DNA of 64,000 nt from Pacificispira spongiicola (GTDB lineage Bacteria; Pseudomonadota; Alphaproteobacteria; UBA8366; Aestuariispiraceae), in contig NZ_JABBNT010000006.1 in assembly GCF_012926505.1 (NCBI RefSeq), positions 57,697 to 121,696 of the forward strand, given 5' to 3'. This document shows positions 17,740 to 26,996 of the stretch, piece by piece (position 1 is the stretch's first letter; every line of letters begins with the position of its first letter). The position numbers and the translations under genes are program-made. The notes below the pieces were generated by a model, which made no database searches, was not told where the DNA came from, and saw nothing but the letters and a program-made list of their open reading frames with translations.

Positions 17740-18129
17740 ATGCCGATCCTGACCGTTAAAGTGAGCGTCCCCAAATCCCGGACCATCAGTGACGCGATCG
17801 TGTCCTTGCTGATGGACGCGACGCGGGACGTGTTGAAGAAGAAACCTGACGATACGGCGATTGCGATCGACTTCGTTGATGCGGAAGACTGGTATGTGGC
17901 GGGGCGTCCGTTGTCAGAGACACGGCAAGCCAGCTTCTTCATGGATATTCGGATAACGGATGAAACCAACACAAAGGCGGAAAAGGCGGCCTATATCCGG
18001 CAGGTTTTCGACGGGTTCAATCGGCTGCTCGGGAACTTGAATGACAAGAGCTATATTCAAATTCATGACGTCCGCGCGACATCATACGGGTATGGCGGCG
18101 AAACCCAGGAATATCGGTTCCATCATTGA
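17740..18129 (+). CDS. Tautomerase (4-oxalocrotonate tautomerase/MIF superfamily)
   Basis: The protein is 129 aa. After Met removal the N-terminal residue is Pro (PILTVKVSVP), the catalytic base of the tautomerase superfamily. The length fits the two-beta-alpha-beta long form. GGAGATGAA precedes the ATG. The MarR operator directly upstream suggests induction by an aromatic acid or ketone. The substrate is unknown. Confidence 0.8.
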   Translation: MPILTVKVSVPKSRTISDAIVSLLMDATRDVLKKKPDDTAIAIDFVDAEDWYVAGRPLSETRQASFFMDIRITDETNTKAEKAAYIRQVFDGFNRLLGNLNDKSYIQIHDVRATSYGYGGETQEYRFHH

Positions 18130-18169
18130 GACGTTGAGCGGGCGATGGGCAACCCGGCGCGTCGCCCGT

Positions 18170-18616
18170 TCAGATTTCCCGGTACATCGTGATCCGCTTT
18201 GAATCCACATAGCCCAGCTTCCGGTAATACTCTGTCAGGCCCTGATCGTTTTCCGCATCCGGGGTGATAACCAGAATCACCGTCCGGACACCGCGCGATT
18301 TTGCCCAGTCTTGGGCGGCGTCCAGCAGCTTCCGCGACACGCCCAACCCGCGATAGGACGGAACAACATAGAGGTCTTCCAATTCACAGGCCCAGCCGAA
18401 TTCCACGCCGAAAGTGACGGTCGCGGAACTCATTCCAACAGGCACGTCGTCTGCTTCGGCGACCCAGATCCCGGCACGGTCGTCCTGAACCATGACGGTC
18501 AGGTTTTCCGTAATGTCGTCGACCGGTGTCGGGATTGCATCTTCGCGATAAAAGGCGGTGTAGAGGCGGGCGAGGGCAGGGACGTCCGCCAATTCCGCAC
18601 GTCGAATGGTCAGCAT
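18170..18616 (-). CDS. GNAT-family N-acetyltransferase
   Basis: The protein (about 148 aa from the ATG at 18616) starts MLTIRRAELADVPALARLY and contains the acetyl-CoA loop LYVVPSYRGLGVSRKLL, matching the V-x-P-x-x-[QR]-x-x-G-x-[GA] motif A. The C-terminus EYYRKLGY is also typical. The substrate cannot be predicted. An upstream ATG at 18676 would add 20 residues that do not look family-like. Confidence 0.85.
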   Translation of the reverse strand: MLTIRRAELADVPALARLYTAFYREDAIPTPVDDITENLTVMVQDDRAGIWVAEADDVPVGMSSATVTFGVEFGWACELEDLYVVPSYRGLGVSRKLLDAAQDWAKSRGVRTVILVITPDAENDQGLTEYYRKLGYVDSKRITMYREI

Positions 18617-18779
18617 GTTTCCGTTCTTTCCAACTGCGATCGCGGCCATAGAACCGATCGCCCGTCGTACCGTCAAACAAAACGACCCATGAGACGGTTG
18701 AGGGGCGGTTGAAGGGAATTCAGTTCCCGGAGAGACCGAATATCTCTACCCTGCCGGTCCTGACGGGGGAGTTCTGGTC

Positions 18780-20066
18780 ATGTTGTTCGATGCACGGGCG
18801 CGGTCGATCGCCACCATTCTGCTGGGGGCGGGGCTGCTGTTCCTCGGTTACGGTCTGATGCTCACCGTGCTGCCCGTTCGCGCGCAGCTTGAAGGCTTCA
18901 CCGAAACGACCATCGGATTCATGGGGTCGGCTTATTTCTTCGGCTTCACGGTGGGATGTCTGGTCGGGCCGCGCGTCGTGAAGGGCGTCGGCCATGCCCG
19001 CGCCTTTGCCGGGTTCGCCGCCATGATCGCGGCGCTGACCTTGTTGTTTCCGCTACTGGTCGATGCCTGGCTGTGGGTGGTGCTGCGCGCCGTCGGGGGC
19101 GTGTGTACCTCCGTCGTATACATGGTCGTCGAAAGTTGGTTGAACGAACAGTCGACGAACAAGATTCGCGGCAAAGTCCTATCGCTCTATGTCATCATCG
19201 GCAACCTGACGACGATCGCCGGGCAGCAAATGCTGGTGATTTATCCCGAAAACGGTCTGGCGGTATTCTCACTGGTCGCGATCCTTGTCGCCGTATCGTT
19301 GGTGCCGGTGTCGCTGACCCCGGTTAAGGAACCGGACCCGATACCGACGGCGAAGCTGCGCATCGCGCGGCTCTACGGCCTATCGCCGACGGGCTTTGTC
19401 GGATGCATTCTATTCGGGCTGGCGGATGGGGCATTTTGGACATTCGGGCCGGTCTTCGCCCATGAACGCGGTCTGTCGGTTGCGGATATCGCGCTGTTCA
19501 TGGGCGCATTCATGGCAGGGGGAACGGTTCTGCAATGGCCGGTGGGCTGGTTGTCCGACCGAACGGATCGGCGCTTCGTCATCGCGCTGTGCGCCGCACT
19601 GTCTGTGGGGTCAGGATTGGGGCTCGCCTTTTGGGACGCGCCGCATCCGAGTCTGGGCTTCGCCTTGGCGATTCTGCATGGCGGTGTCATGTTCCCGATC
19701 TATGCCCTCTGTATCGCGCATTCGAACGATTTCGCACCGAACGGGGAAATGGTCGAGGTGTCCAGCGGATTGCTGTTGCTGTATGGCGGGGGCGCGGCGC
19801 TGGGGCCGATCATTCTGGGGCCGGTGATGGAACATTGGGGGGCAGGCAGCCTGTTCGTGATGATCGCTGGAACGCTGGGCGTCCTGGCCCTGTTCGCGCT
19901 GTACCGGGCGATGTTGCACCGTGTCGCGGGCGAAGACACGCGGGTGCATTTCGCGCCCGTCCCGCGATCGACCCAATCCGTCTATACGTTGGAGACGGAT
20001 GACGAAGAAGAGGAAGAGTCGGGGGATGGTGCTGAGGACGCGCCGCGCCCCGAAATCACCGGTTGA
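18780..20066 (+). CDS. Major facilitator superfamily transporter
   Basis: The protein is 428 aa with about 12 hydrophobic segments (first: SIATILLGAGLLFLGYGLML). The MFS-type loop (GWLSDRTDRR) lies between TM8 and TM9, and a long acidic C-terminal tail (DDEEEEE) follows. It resembles the YcaD-like sugar/metabolite MFS branch (VVYMVVESWLNEQ motif). The substrate is unknown. Confidence 0.87.
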   Translation: MLFDARARSIATILLGAGLLFLGYGLMLTVLPVRAQLEGFTETTIGFMGSAYFFGFTVGCLVGPRVVKGVGHARAFAGFAAMIAALTLLFPLLVDAWLWVVLRAVGGVCTSVVYMVVESWLNEQSTNKIRGKVLSLYVIIGNLTTIAGQQMLVIYPENGLAVFSLVAILVAVSLVPVSLTPVKEPDPIPTAKLRIARLYGLSPTGFVGCILFGLADGAFWTFGPVFAHERGLSVADIALFMGAFMAGGTVLQWPVGWLSDRTDRRFVIALCAALSVGSGLGLAFWDAPHPSLGFALAILHGGVMFPIYALCIAHSNDFAPNGEMVEVSSGLLLLYGGGAALGPIILGPVMEHWGAGSLFVMIAGTLGVLALFALYRAMLHRVAGEDTRVHFAPVPRSTQSVYTLETDDEEEEESGDGAEDAPRPEITG

Positions 20067-20096
20067 CCGGGCGGTTCACTGGGCTAGGCTTCCCCA

Positions 20097-20621
20097 ATGG
20101 CATCGAATGTTCAGATTTCCTGTACCTATCAACCCGATGAGGATCGAATCCTCATGCGCGCGCGGTTGACGGACAAGGACGCGCGGATGTGGTTCACGCG
20201 GCGCATGTCGCTGCAATTCCTGGCATCCATAGGCAAGATTTTCGAACATCTGAACGGGATCGAGGCGCAGCCGGTCGATCAGCGCAAGGCCGTGACCGAA
20301 TTCCGACGCGACGCCGCCGTTGCCCAAGCGAATTTCAAGACGCCGTATAACGAGGAAGGACTGGAACCGTTTCCCGCCGACGGGCCTTTGCTGGTGAAGA
20401 AGGTGAATGTATCCGCGCTGAAGGATGGCGGGGTGCTGCTGACCCTGACGGGCGGTGGTCCCGACGGGGTGCGCCTGAAGCTGGGGGAGAAGGAACTGCA
20501 CGCCGTCGTCCATATGCTGCGGCAGACGGCGGACAAGGCGCAATGGGCGCTGTCGGCCCATGCCGGGATGCAGGCGGAAATCGCCACCAGGGGCTCCGCG
20601 CCGAAGCAACTTTTGAACTGA
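20097..20621 (+). CDS. Conserved hypothetical cytosolic protein
   Basis: The protein is 174 aa with no signal peptide or membrane segment. A beta-rich start (NVQISCTYQPDEDRILMRAR) is followed by a helical region (RRMSLQFLASIGKIFEHLNG) and a C-terminal helix. I do not recognise a domain. It lies between the MFS gene and the liv operon on the same strand, with 30 bp before it and 160 bp after. Confidence 0.65.
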   Translation: MASNVQISCTYQPDEDRILMRARLTDKDARMWFTRRMSLQFLASIGKIFEHLNGIEAQPVDQRKAVTEFRRDAAVAQANFKTPYNEEGLEPFPADGPLLVKKVNVSALKDGGVLLTLTGGGPDGVRLKLGEKELHAVVHMLRQTADKAQWALSAHAGMQAEIATRGSAPKQLLN

Positions 20622-20781
20622 TCTGTCGATCCGGCGTGACGCGCGATCAATATTCTTGTTCTGCCGGTTACAAAACAATACGGTACCGGATCGGTCCTTT
20701 CGGCTCCGCGCGTTGCAATAGGGGACGGCGTGGCTTAGGAGACCGCACGAAAAATCGAACCAATCCAATGGTCGGGGCTGA

Positions 20782-21591
20782 ATGATAAAAACTGAAAACG
20801 TTGTTAAGCGGTTCGGGGGGCTGACCGCTGTAGACGGCGTTAGTCTGGAAATCGCCAAAGGCAGCATTACCGGACTGGTCGGTCCCAACGGGGCCGGGAA
20901 AACCACCTTCTTCAACCTGATCGCAGGTCGATTTCCCCCCACTTCCGGCAAGATTTTTCTGGATGGCGAAGACGTCACCGGCCTGACCGCGCATGACCTG
21001 TTTTCCAAGGGACTGCTGCGCACCTTTCAGATTGCTCACGAATTCACCCATCTGACGGTGCGGGAGAACCTGATGATGGTGCCGCCGGATCAGGCGGGCG
21101 AAACCCTGTGGAACGCCTGGTTCCGTCCCGGACTGGTCAAGCAGCAGGAAGAGGAAATCCGCGCCAAGGCGGACGAGGTTATCGCATTCCTGAATCTGGG
21201 CCGCGTTGCCGAGGAACTGGCGGGCAACCTGTCCGGCGGGCAGAAGAAACTGGTCGAACTGGGCCGCACCATGATGGTCGATGCGAAGGTGGTGTTGCTG
21301 GACGAAGTGGGCGCGGGCGTGAACCGCAGCCTGCTGCGCGAGATCGGCGACGCGATCCTGCGGCTGAACCAGGAACGGGGTTACACATTCTGCATGATCG
21401 AACACGATATGGATTTCATCGCGCGGCTCTGCGATCCCATCATCGTCATGGCGGAAGGGAAGTTCCTGGCCTCCGGCACGGCGGATCAGATCATGGCCGA
21501 CGATGCGGTGATCGAAGCCTATCTTGGCGCTGGGCGCGATCGGGAGGCCGAGCGAGCCGCCCACGCGGCGCGTGAGGAGGCCGGCGCATGA
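20782..21591 (+). CDS. livG: Branched-chain amino acid ABC transporter, ATP-binding protein LivG
   Basis: The protein is 269 aa. Walker A is GPNGAGKTTFFN, the ABC signature is NLSGGQKKLVE and Walker B is VVLLDEVGAGV; the LivG-type C-terminal extension is present. It energises uptake of branched-chain or other hydrophobic amino acids or amides. It is first of five genes on the strand, overlapping livF by 4 bp. Confidence 0.94.
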   Translation: MIKTENVVKRFGGLTAVDGVSLEIAKGSITGLVGPNGAGKTTFFNLIAGRFPPTSGKIFLDGEDVTGLTAHDLFSKGLLRTFQIAHEFTHLTVRENLMMVPPDQAGETLWNAWFRPGLVKQQEEEIRAKADEVIAFLNLGRVAEELAGNLSGGQKKLVELGRTMMVDAKVVLLDEVGAGVNRSLLREIGDAILRLNQERGYTFCMIEHDMDFIARLCDPIIVMAEGKFLASGTADQIMADDAVIEAYLGAGRDREAERAAHAAREEAGA

Positions 21592-22292
21592 GTCATCTCG
21601 TCGGGAAGGATATGCGCGGCGGATACGGCGGCGCGGACATTTTGAACGGATGCACGATCGAGGTCGACAAGGGCCAGATCGCGGTCGTCGTCGGGCCGAA
21701 CGGCGCGGGCAAGTCGACCGCGATGAAGGCACTGTTCGGCATGCTGAACCTGCGCGAAGGGGCTGTAACCCTGGGCGGGGAAGATATCACGGCGTTGAGC
21801 CCCCAGGACCGCGTCGCCAAGGAAATGGCCTTCGTCCCGCAGACGAACAACGTCTTCGCCGGCATGACGGTCGAGGAAAACCTTGAAATGGGTGCCTATC
21901 TGCGACACGACGATTTCACCGGCACGATGGAGGAGATTTTCGATCTTTTCCCCATCCTTGCCGAAAAGCGCAAACAATATGCGGGCGAACTGTCCGGCGG
22001 GCAGCGGCAGCAGGTCGCCGTCGGCCGCGCGATGATGATGCAGCCCAGCGTGCTGATGCTGGACGAACCGACGGCGGGTGTGTCGCCCATCGTGATGGAC
22101 GAATTGTTTGATCGTATGATCGCGATCAAACGGACCGGCATTGCCGTTCTTATCGTTGAACAGAACGCGCGCCAGGCCCTTGAAATCGCCGATATCGGCT
22201 ATGTCCTCGTTTCCGGCGAGAACCGGTATACCGACAGCGGCGCGGCGCTGCTGGCGGACCCGGAAGTCCGCCGCGCCTTCCTGGGAGGCTGA
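21588..22292 (+). CDS. livF: Branched-chain amino acid ABC transporter, ATP-binding protein LivF
   Basis: The protein is 234 aa, the usual LivF size. Walker A is GPNGAGKSTAMK, the signature is ELSGGQRQQVA, Walker B is VLMLDEPTAGVSP and the H-loop position holds VEQNARQAL. It forms the second ATPase half with LivG. The start overlaps the livG stop (ATGA), and livH follows after 3 bp. Confidence 0.95.
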   Translation: MSHLVGKDMRGGYGGADILNGCTIEVDKGQIAVVVGPNGAGKSTAMKALFGMLNLREGAVTLGGEDITALSPQDRVAKEMAFVPQTNNVFAGMTVEENLEMGAYLRHDDFTGTMEEIFDLFPILAEKRKQYAGELSGGQRQQVAVGRAMMMQPSVLMLDEPTAGVSPIVMDELFDRMIAIKRTGIAVLIVEQNARQALEIADIGYVLVSGENRYTDSGAALLADPEVRRAFLGG

Positions 22293-22295
22293 GCC

Positions 22296-23321
22296 ATGCC
22301 GGATTTCGTCGATATTCTGAACGCCCTGGCCCTGATGTCGAATTTCGTCTTCGTGCCCGCGCTGTCCTATGGCGCGCAATTGGCCTTGGGCGCGTTGGGC
22401 ATCACCCTGGTTTTCGGCATCCTGCGGTTTGCGAATTTCGCCCATGGCGACCAGATGGCCTTCGGCACCATGGTTGTGGTGCTGGTGACCTTCTGGCTGC
22501 AAGCGATGGGGGTCAGTATCGATCCGGTCCCCACGGCGTTCCTGGCCCTGCCGATCGGGATTGCCGTCGCCATCCTGATGAGCCTGGGCATCGATCGGAC
22601 CGTCTATCGATTCTATCGCAAACGCAGGGTCGCACCGGTGATTTATGTCGTGGCTTCCGTCGGGGTCATGTATCTGCTGAACGGGCTGACTCGCTTCGTC
22701 ATCGGGCCGGACGATCAGCGCTTTGCCGATGGGGCGCGGTTCCTGATCAACGCCCGCGAATTCAAGGAAATGACCGGTCTGGCGGAAGGGATCACGATCA
22801 AGGTGTCCCAGGGACTGACGGTGCTGATTTCCATCATCGTCGTGATCGCGCTGTTCTGGTTCCTGCAGAAAACGCGGATGGGCAAGGCGATGCGTGCCTA
22901 TTCCGACAACGAGGATTTGGCGCTGCTGTCCGGCATCAATCCGGAAAAGGTCGTCGCCGTCACCTGGATCATCGCCGCCACCCTGGCGACCATTGCCGGG
23001 ACCATGTACGGCCTGGACAAGAGCTTCAAGCCGTTCACCTATTTCCAACTGATCTTGCCGATGTTCGCGGCGGCCATCGTCGGCGGTATAGGGCAGCCCG
23101 TCGGAGCCATCGTCGGCGGATTCATCGTCGCCTTTTCGGAGGTCATGCTGACCTACGCCTATAAGAAGGTGGCGCTGTATCTCACCCATGGCGGATGGGA
23201 ACCGGAAGGGCTGCTGCAAATCCTGTCCACCGAATACAAATTCGCTATTTCCTTCCTCATCCTGGTTGTCGTGCTGCTGGTGCGGCCGACGGGTATCTTC
23301 CGTGGGAAAGTGATCACGTGA
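22296..23321 (+). CDS. livH: Branched-chain amino acid ABC permease LivH
   Basis: The protein is 341 aa with about eight hydrophobic segments. It has LivH features such as FANFAHGDQMAFG near the N-terminus and GGIGQPVGAIVGGFIV near the C-terminus. It pairs with LivM in the inner membrane. The stop codon overlaps the livM ATG (TGATG), indicating coupled translation. Confidence 0.93.
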   Translation: MPDFVDILNALALMSNFVFVPALSYGAQLALGALGITLVFGILRFANFAHGDQMAFGTMVVVLVTFWLQAMGVSIDPVPTAFLALPIGIAVAILMSLGIDRTVYRFYRKRRVAPVIYVVASVGVMYLLNGLTRFVIGPDDQRFADGARFLINAREFKEMTGLAEGITIKVSQGLTVLISIIVVIALFWFLQKTRMGKAMRAYSDNEDLALLSGINPEKVVAVTWIIAATLATIAGTMYGLDKSFKPFTYFQLILPMFAAAIVGGIGQPVGAIVGGFIVAFSEVMLTYAYKKVALYLTHGGWEPEGLLQILSTEYKFAISFLILVVVLLVRPTGIFRGKVIT

Positions 23322-24691
23322 TGTCCCTCAAGAACCGCACGATCCTGTCCTATGCCGCCGTGGCGCTGCTGCTGATTCTGACCGGGTTCCTGCAATCCTG
23401 GTCGGTCACGCTGGTGATGATCAATCTGTGCCTGATTTCCGCGATCATGGCGTTGGGCGTGAATATCCAATGGGGATATGCCGGGCTGTTCAGCGCGGGT
23501 ACCGTCGGGTTCACGGCAGTCGGCGGGCTGGCCGGGGTGCTGATATCCGAAGCACCCATCTATGAAGCCTGGGGCGTCGGCGGGACCGGCCTCGCGATCA
23601 CTGTCGCCTTGCTGGTCACCCTGGTCGCGACGATTTTCGGTGTCATGACGCTGATGACGCCGGGATGGAAACGGCGCTGGGTCCTGACCGGGACGGTGCT
23701 GATCGGGTATTTCCTGATCCGCCTGTTCTTCGATGAAGCGACGGACGCCATCGAAAAGGTCGATCCGGCGAGCGCCGGATTCCTGGGCGGGCTGGGCCTG
23801 CCGATCCTGCTGTCCTGGCCGGTCGGTGGTTTGCTGGCGGCGCTGGTCGCCTGGGGTATCGGTAAGGTGTCATTGGGGCTGCGCGCCGACTATCTGGCCA
23901 TCGCCACCCTGGGCATCGGCGAAATCGTGATCGCCGTCATCAAGAACGAAGATTGGTTGAGCCGCGGCGTGAAGAATGTCGCCGGGCTGGATCGTCCGGT
24001 GCCGCGGGAAATCGATCTGCAGGAATCGCCGGAATTCATTTCTTGGGTCGAACGCATCCATTCCGGCGCGCTGGAGGCTCTGACCGGGGACGAACGGGCG
24101 CAGGCCCTGCGCGACTTCGTGCAGTACGATTCCGGAATCTTCGTGAAATTGTGCTTCATGGCGCTGTTTGCCGTCGTCCTGCTGATCCTGTTCTGGCTGG
24201 CGCAACGGTCGCTGAATTCTCCCTGGGGCCGGATGATGCGTGCCATCCGCGATAACGAGGTCGCGGCGGAAGCCATGGGCAAGAACGTCACCAAACGCCA
24301 TCTGCAGACCTTCATCCTGGGCGCCGCCGTGGTGGGGATCGCGGGGGCGATGCTGACCACGCTGGACGGACAGTTGACCCCGGGTACGTACAACCCATTG
24401 CGCTATACGTTTCTGATTTGGGTGATGGTTATTGTCGGCGGATCCGGCAACAATCATGGATCGGTCATTGGCGCGTTCCTGATCTGGTTCGCCTGGGTGC
24501 AGGCGGAACCGGCGGGCGCATGGTTCCTGGATTTGGTGACCTCGCCGCTGGCGGAGGACAACCCGGTCAGGCTGCATCTCCTCGACTCCGCCGCCCATAT
24601 GCGTCCGTTCTTAATGGGACTTGTGCTGTTGCTCGTGATGCGGTTCAGTCCGAAAGGCATTCTGCCGGAACCGGTGCGCGTCGGGCGTTAG
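23321..24691 (+). CDS. livM: Branched-chain amino acid ABC permease LivM
   Basis: The protein is 456 aa, longer than the common 320-430 aa because of an extra-hydrophobic insertion after TM4 (about 80-150) and a polar insertion around 230-265. Conserved LivM elements include ALGVNIQWGYAGLFSAG, LRADYLAIATLGIGEI and VGGSGNNHGSVIGA. The ATG at 23321 overlaps the livH stop; upstream frames have no signal. It completes the permease pair. Confidence 0.93.
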   Translation: MSLKNRTILSYAAVALLLILTGFLQSWSVTLVMINLCLISAIMALGVNIQWGYAGLFSAGTVGFTAVGGLAGVLISEAPIYEAWGVGGTGLAITVALLVTLVATIFGVMTLMTPGWKRRWVLTGTVLIGYFLIRLFFDEATDAIEKVDPASAGFLGGLGLPILLSWPVGGLLAALVAWGIGKVSLGLRADYLAIATLGIGEIVIAVIKNEDWLSRGVKNVAGLDRPVPREIDLQESPEFISWVERIHSGALEALTGDERAQALRDFVQYDSGIFVKLCFMALFAVVLLILFWLAQRSLNSPWGRMMRAIRDNEVAAEAMGKNVTKRHLQTFILGAAVVGIAGAMLTTLDGQLTPGTYNPLRYTFLIWVMVIVGGSGNNHGSVIGAFLIWFAWVQAEPAGAWFLDLVTSPLAEDNPVRLHLLDSAAHMRPFLMGLVLLLVMRFSPKGILPEPVRVGR

Positions 24692-24778
24692 CCCCGTGCC
24701 CATCCCGGTATAAAAACGGTGGAATAAACAGGTGCTGGCGGGCTCATGGTGGGACCGCCGAAACAGGGAGTAGAGAGT

Positions 24779-25969
24779 ATGAAAAAGGTGTTGCTTGCTT
24801 CCAGCATTCTCGCGCTGAGCGCCGGTCTTTCCGGTGCGGCCCAGGCGGAAGTGAAATTGGGTGTGATCCTGGGCTTCACCGGCCCGATCGAATCCGTGAC
24901 GCCGGGCATGGCCGATGCTGCCGAACTGGCGATGAAGGAAGTTTCGGACAGCGGTAAGCTGCTGGGCGGTGAGACCGTCGTGTCCGTCCGGGGCGATTCG
25001 ACCTGCGTCGATTCCGCCGCCGCACAGGCCGCCGCCGAACGCCTCATCACCTCTGAAGGCATCGCCGCGATCATGGGCGCGGATTGCTCCGGCGTGACCG
25101 GCGCCATCGCGAACAACGTCGCCGTGCCGAAGGGCATCGTCATGGTTTCCCCGTCGGCGACGTCCCCGGCATTGTCGACCATCGAAGACAACGGCTACTT
25201 CTTCCGCACGGCCCCGTCCGATGCGCGTCAGGGGCAGGTTCTGTCCGACATCGCGATGGATCGCGGTATCAAGGAAATCGCCGTTACCTACACGAACAAC
25301 GACTATGGCAAGGGTCTGGCCGATTCCTTCCAGGCGGCCTACGAAGCCGCCGGCGGCAAGGTGTCGATCGTCGTTCCGCATGAAGACGGCAAGGCCGATT
25401 ATTCGGCGGAGGTCGGCGCGCTGGCCGCGTCCGGTTCCGAAGTCCTTGCCGTGTTCGGCTATGTCGACCAGGGCGGTCGCGGGATCATTCAAAGCTCCCT
25501 CGACACGGGCGCCTTCGGCTCCTTCCTGATTGCGGACGGCATGACCGCCGAATCGCTGCTGGAAAACTTCGGCGACAGCATCGACGGCACCGTCGGCACG
25601 CTGCCGGGCACCGATTCTCCGGGTGCGGCGAAGTTCCTGGAAGTCGCCAAATCCATGGGTGTCGACGGCGACGGTCCGTTCCGCGCCGAAAGCTACGACG
25701 CTGCCGCGCTGATCCTGCTGGCCATGCAGGCCGCCGGGTCCACCGACAGCGCCGCGCTGAAGGACAAGATGCTGGACGTCGCCAATGCGCCGGGTGAACC
25801 GATTTATCCGGGTGAACTGGCCAAGGCGCTGGAAATCATCGCCAGCGGCGGCGACGTTGACTATGTCGGCGCGACGGCTGTCGAACTGATCGGACCGGGC
25901 GAAGCAGCCGGTTCCTACAAGGAACTGCTGGTCGAAGGCGGCAAGTACACGACCGTTCAGATCCGCTAA
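24779..25969 (+). CDS. Periplasmic substrate-binding protein of the liv-type transporter
   Basis: The protein is 396 aa with a signal peptide (MKKVLLASSILALSAGLSGA-AQA) and a Peripla_BP/Leu-Ile-Val binding fold (LGVILGFTGPIESVTPGM, IAAIMGADCSGVTGA, VTYTNNDYGKG). It binds the ligand in the periplasm and delivers it to LivHM. GGGAG precedes the ATG. An 87-bp gap separates it from livM, and a strong terminator follows. Ligands other than branched-chain amino acids (amides, urea) are possible. Confidence 0.93.
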   Translation: MKKVLLASSILALSAGLSGAAQAEVKLGVILGFTGPIESVTPGMADAAELAMKEVSDSGKLLGGETVVSVRGDSTCVDSAAAQAAAERLITSEGIAAIMGADCSGVTGAIANNVAVPKGIVMVSPSATSPALSTIEDNGYFFRTAPSDARQGQVLSDIAMDRGIKEIAVTYTNNDYGKGLADSFQAAYEAAGGKVSIVVPHEDGKADYSAEVGALAASGSEVLAVFGYVDQGGRGIIQSSLDTGAFGSFLIADGMTAESLLENFGDSIDGTVGTLPGTDSPGAAKFLEVAKSMGVDGDGPFRAESYDAAALILLAMQAAGSTDSAALKDKMLDVANAPGEPIYPGELAKALEIIASGGDVDYVGATAVELIGPGEAAGSYKELLVEGGKYTTVQIR

Positions 25970-26017
25970 GACCGACGGGGGTTCCCTCCGTTTAGGGGGG
26001 CCGTATTGAATTGGGGG

Positions 26018-26050
26018 AAGGCCCGGATATCGTATCCGGGCCTTTTTCTT
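26018..26050 (+). terminator. Rho-independent terminator of the liv operon
   Basis: AAGGCCCGGATA (26018-26029) and TATCCGGGCCTT (26033-26044) form a perfect 12-bp stem with a 3-nt loop followed by TTTCTT. It sits 48 bp after the binding-protein stop codon. Confidence 0.95.
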
Positions 26051-26129
26051 ATGTCATGGTAATGACTTGCAGGCTACGGACCGAATCTACATATTGCGGT
26101 CGGGGAGGGTAAATAGATGGTGGTACGGA

Positions 26130-26954
26130 ATGCCTGCTTCTTGGACTCTCGACGATATTGATTGGAACGCTTTCGACCCGGATCGGGTCGACCCGCGCCT
26201 TGTGCGCATCGCGAAGGCCGCCGCGCTGGTGGAATTTAATGGGTCCACCTACACGAAATATCTGCACAACGTCTTCGCGGGCGATCCCGATTTTCAGGAA
26301 AAGGCCACGCAATGGGGCGTGGAGGAAGTGCGCCATGGCGAGGCCCTAGCCAAATGGGCGCATATGGCGGATTCCAGTTTCGATTTCCAACATGCCTTCA
26401 AACGCTTCACGGATGGCTATGCCGTCCCGGTCGACGTCGAAGCCTCCGTGCGCGGTAGCTGCGCGGGGGAATTGATCGCCCGTTGCATCGTGGAAACCGG
26501 TACGTCCACTTTCTACACGGCCCTGTCCAAGGCCTGCGACGAACCTGTCCTGAAGCAGATCAGCCGTAATATCGCCGCCGATGAGTTCCGGCACTATCGC
26601 CTTTTCTACGACACGATGCGGCCTTATCTGGAAAAGGAAAATGTCGGCCGTCTGGCGCGCCTGAAGGTCGGCGTGGGCCGGTTTACCGAAGTGGCGGACG
26701 ACGAATTGTCCTATGCCTTCTATGCCGCGAATGTCGACGAAAGCGTGCCCTATGACCGTAAGGCCTGCGCGGACGCCTATTTCGCCCAGGTCTATCCCTA
26801 TATGGACCGGGAAATCCTGCGACGCGGCAGTTCGATGATCCTCAAGGCCGTCGGTGTGAAACCGAATGGCTGGATCAACCGCGTGGTGACGAACGGCGTC
26901 TATTGGTTCGTCGACAAACGCGCCCGCGCGACGCAGCAGCAGGAAGCGGCCTAA
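26130..26954 (+). CDS. Ferritin-like (diiron) domain protein
   Basis: The protein is about 274 aa. It has two Glu/His metal-ligand pairs of the ferritin-like superfamily: VEFNGS then VEEVRHGE, and later GELIARCIVE then ADEFRHYR. Four-helix carboxylate-bridged diiron proteins of this kind act as oxygenases, desaturases or iron handlers; the substrate is unknown. The ATG at 26130 begins the recognisable part; the ATG at 26067 would add 21 unremarkable residues. A strong hairpin follows. Confidence 0.75.
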   Translation: MPASWTLDDIDWNAFDPDRVDPRLVRIAKAAALVEFNGSTYTKYLHNVFAGDPDFQEKATQWGVEEVRHGEALAKWAHMADSSFDFQHAFKRFTDGYAVPVDVEASVRGSCAGELIARCIVETGTSTFYTALSKACDEPVLKQISRNIAADEFRHYRLFYDTMRPYLEKENVGRLARLKVGVGRFTEVADDELSYAFYAANVDESVPYDRKACADAYFAQVYPYMDREILRRGSSMILKAVGVKPNGWINRVVTNGVYWFVDKRARATQQQEAA

Positions 26955-26957
26955 TCA

Positions 26958-26990
26958 AACCCCCTTCCCGTTTCCGGGAAGGGGGTTCCT
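26958..26990. terminator. Bidirectional terminator between convergent genes
   Basis: AACCCCCTTCCCG (26958-26970) pairs with CGGGAAGGGGGTT (26975-26987) around a short loop. The two flanking genes converge here, so it can end transcripts from both, although the T-runs are short. Confidence 0.8.
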
Positions 26991-26996
26991 ATCCGA

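Noticed and set aside
18137..18171. Terminator between the tautomerase and GNAT genes
   Set aside because: GGGCGA/TCGCCC arms exist, but the loop is long and there is no T-run on either side.
21519..23219. 566-codon open frame antisense to the liv genes
   Set aside because: Composition is dominated by His, Asp, Gln and Arg from mirrored codons, and livG, livF and livH fully explain the region.
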